Below, in pieces: positions 4,852 to 5,868 of a stretch of DNA of 5,868 nucleotides; the stretch's first letter is position 1; each line of letters opens with the position of its first letter. Position numbers and translations under genes: made by a program. The stretch comes from an uncultured Clostridia bacterium (GTDB lineage Bacteria; Bacillota; Clostridia; TANB77; CAG-508). The stretch is from positions 1 through 5,868 of the forward strand of contig CAKPQY010000054.1 in NCBI GenBank assembly GCA_934179885.1, in the 5' to 3' direction. The notes beneath the pieces are model-generated. The model was given only the letters and a program-made list of their open reading frames with translations, was not told the DNA's origin and ran no database searches.

Positions 4852-5868
4852 TTAATAAATTTTTAATATTTGCCCTGGGTATATCAAATTTGGATTTGTT
4901 ATACCATTAATTCTTGCAATTCTTCTTGGACATGTTCTATATCTTCTAGCAATTCTCCACAAAGTATCTCCTCTTTGTACTGTATAATACACATTTCCGC
5001 TATCTGAACTACTATAATTTCCATATAATATTAATCTTTGTCCTGGATATATTAAATTTGGATTCTGAATATTATTCCATTCAACTATATTCTGTACTGA
5101 AATTCCATATCTTCTTGATATTCTCCACAATGTGTCTCCTCTTTTTATTGTATAATAAGTTTTTCCTACTCCATTTGTTTCACTTCCATGAATATTGGAA
5201 TTTGTTACTATTTTTAATACTTGCCCTGGATATATCAAATTTACATTTTGTATTCCATTTATTTGAGCAATTTCTTGTACAGTAGTTCCATATTGAGATG
5301 CAATTGCACTTAACGTATCACCTCTTTTTACGGTGTAATATATTGTTTCTGTGTTGTAATTAACATTTGGATTTTCTGTATTTGATATTTCTGAATTGTC
5401 ATCTAGCAAAATCTCTTCAGTAAATAAATCTCTATCTACATTTCCATTTATTCCTGCAACATTACCTTGATCAGTATATTGAACTCCTATAAATGTATTC
5501 CAACTTGAATTAACATTTTCCAAGTTTTTGTAATCTCCATAATAAGCCAGCCATAATTCTCCTTGACTTGCAAGTTCTGTATTAAATGTATTTTGTGAAT
5601 TATATAAATCACTATAAATAATTACTTGCTTTTTTGTTAATTCTTTTACTTTTTGCATAAAAGCCATAGCTATTTGATTTACTTGTTCTGCAGTGACTCC
5701 ACTAAACTGTTCATAATCCATTGCTAATTTACAATCTGCCTGTTTTCCTGATATGACTGATGCAAAAAATATTGCTTGTTGTTCCGCTTCTTCTACTGTT
5801 GTTGCTGTTAAAAAATGATAAAATCCTACTTTTAAATTATTTACTTTTGCATTTTCATAGTTTATTTC
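4852..5868 (-). CDS. GH25-type muramidase with three C-terminal LysM domains (5' end outside window)
   Basis: This is a peptidoglycan hydrolase of the glycoside hydrolase 25 (Chalaropsis-type lysozyme) fold, expected to cleave the MurNAc-GlcNAc backbone. The frame stays open to position 5868, so 338 residues are visible and the N-terminus (with any signal peptide and the first catalytic Asp) is missing. GH25 marks are VGFYHF (14-19), the catalytic-strand motif LAMDYE (48-53, with D51 and E53), VIIYSD (82-87), ELWLAYY (104-110) and [17 protein letters not shown] (129-145). An acidic, Asn-rich linker (about 150-176) leads to three LysM repeats (177-220, 238-281, 294-337), each with a YYT..RGDTL start and a NLIYPGQ.L end; these bind glycan chains. 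The third is strikingly Arg-rich. Whether it is a cellular autolysin, a spore or stress hydrolase, or a phage endolysin cannot be decided without the 5' part. It is separated from the stress operon by the small gene and is probably not functionally linked. Confidence 0.92.
   Translation of the reverse strand, partial: EINYENAKVNNLKVGFYHFLTATTVEEAEQQAIFFASVISGKQADCKLAMDYEQFSGVTAEQVNQIAMAFMQKVKELTKKQVIIYSDLYNSQNTFNTELASQGELWLAYYGDYKNLENVNSSWNTFIGVQYTDQGNVAGINGNVDRDLFTEEILLDDNSEISNTENPNVNYNTETIYYTVKRGDTLSAIASQYGTTVQEIAQINGIQNVNLIYPGQVLKIVTNSNIHGSETNGVGKTYYTIKRGDTLWRISRRYGISVQNIVEWNNIQNPNLIYPGQRLILYGNYSSSDSGNVYYTVQRGDTLWRIARRYRTCPRRIARINGITNPNLIYPGQILKIY
4858..5340 (-). repeat. Three LysM-coding repeats inside the muramidase gene
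   Basis: LysM copies are encoded at 5209-5340, 5026-5157 and 4858-4989, each 44 codons, with linkers of 17 and 12 codons. They share YYT-x-x-RGDTL and NLIYPGQ and are also similar at DNA level, as expected from internal duplication. Copies 2 and 3 are the most alike ([17 protein letters not shown]). Confidence 0.9.

Noticed and set aside
5058..5285. Plus-strand open frame with a hydrophobic product
   Set aside because: It is antisense to the LysM repeats of the muramidase, and its Phe/Leu-rich product is a shadow.

Overview
The window is AT-rich, low-GC DNA, and every convincing gene lies on the minus strand, so transcription runs from high to low coordinates. The gene order ctsR-mcsA-mcsB-clpC is the class III stress operon of Firmicutes. 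Base composition, the very common AGA arginine codons and the protein sequences suggest a member of the Clostridia; I cannot name a genus. TAA/TAG stops and ordinary Shine-Dalgarno (SD) sites indicate the standard bacterial code.

In transcription order: (1) 5868-4852, the C-terminal 338 residues of a GH25-type muramidase followed by three LysM repeats; its N-terminus lies outside the window. (2) 4838-4724, an intergenic region that can fold into one long outer stem enclosing two 12-bp hairpins. The 3' arm of the outer stem contains the start codon of the next gene. (3) 4726-4547, a 59-residue charged orphan protein. (4) 4514-4425, the control region of the stress operon: a TTGCTT/TATAAT-type promoter with a three-heptad CtsR array upstream and a two-heptad CtsR site at or just past the expected transcription start. 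(5) 4352-3903, ctsR, the repressor. (6) 3792-3244, mcsA, the zinc-finger/UVR activator. (7) 3157-2144, mcsB, the protein-arginine kinase. (8) 2030-1, clpC, the AAA+ unfoldase, cut off by the window edge after 676 residues, within its second ATPase domain.

The stress genes form a known circuit. CtsR represses its own operon. Under heat or protein damage CtsR lets go of the operator; McsA-activated McsB phosphorylates arginines on substrates, and ClpC (with ClpP, not in this window) recognises phosphoarginine through its N-domain and unfolds the tagged proteins. Here ClpC keeps both phosphoarginine-binding glutamates. McsB departs from the family pattern at the active-site cysteine and in the RDxxRA phosphoarginine-binding motif.

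The less expected content lies between the genes. A 31-nt palindromic unit (TGTCC-N5-AGAA(A/C)CGTCCC-N5-GGACA) occurs three times: twice head-to-head between mcsB and clpC, and once between mcsA and mcsB, where it also supplies the last codons and stop of mcsA. This looks like a dispersed REP-like family. I see no CRISPR array, tRNA, rRNA, transposase or intact mobile element, and no gene-free stretch longer than about 200 bases.
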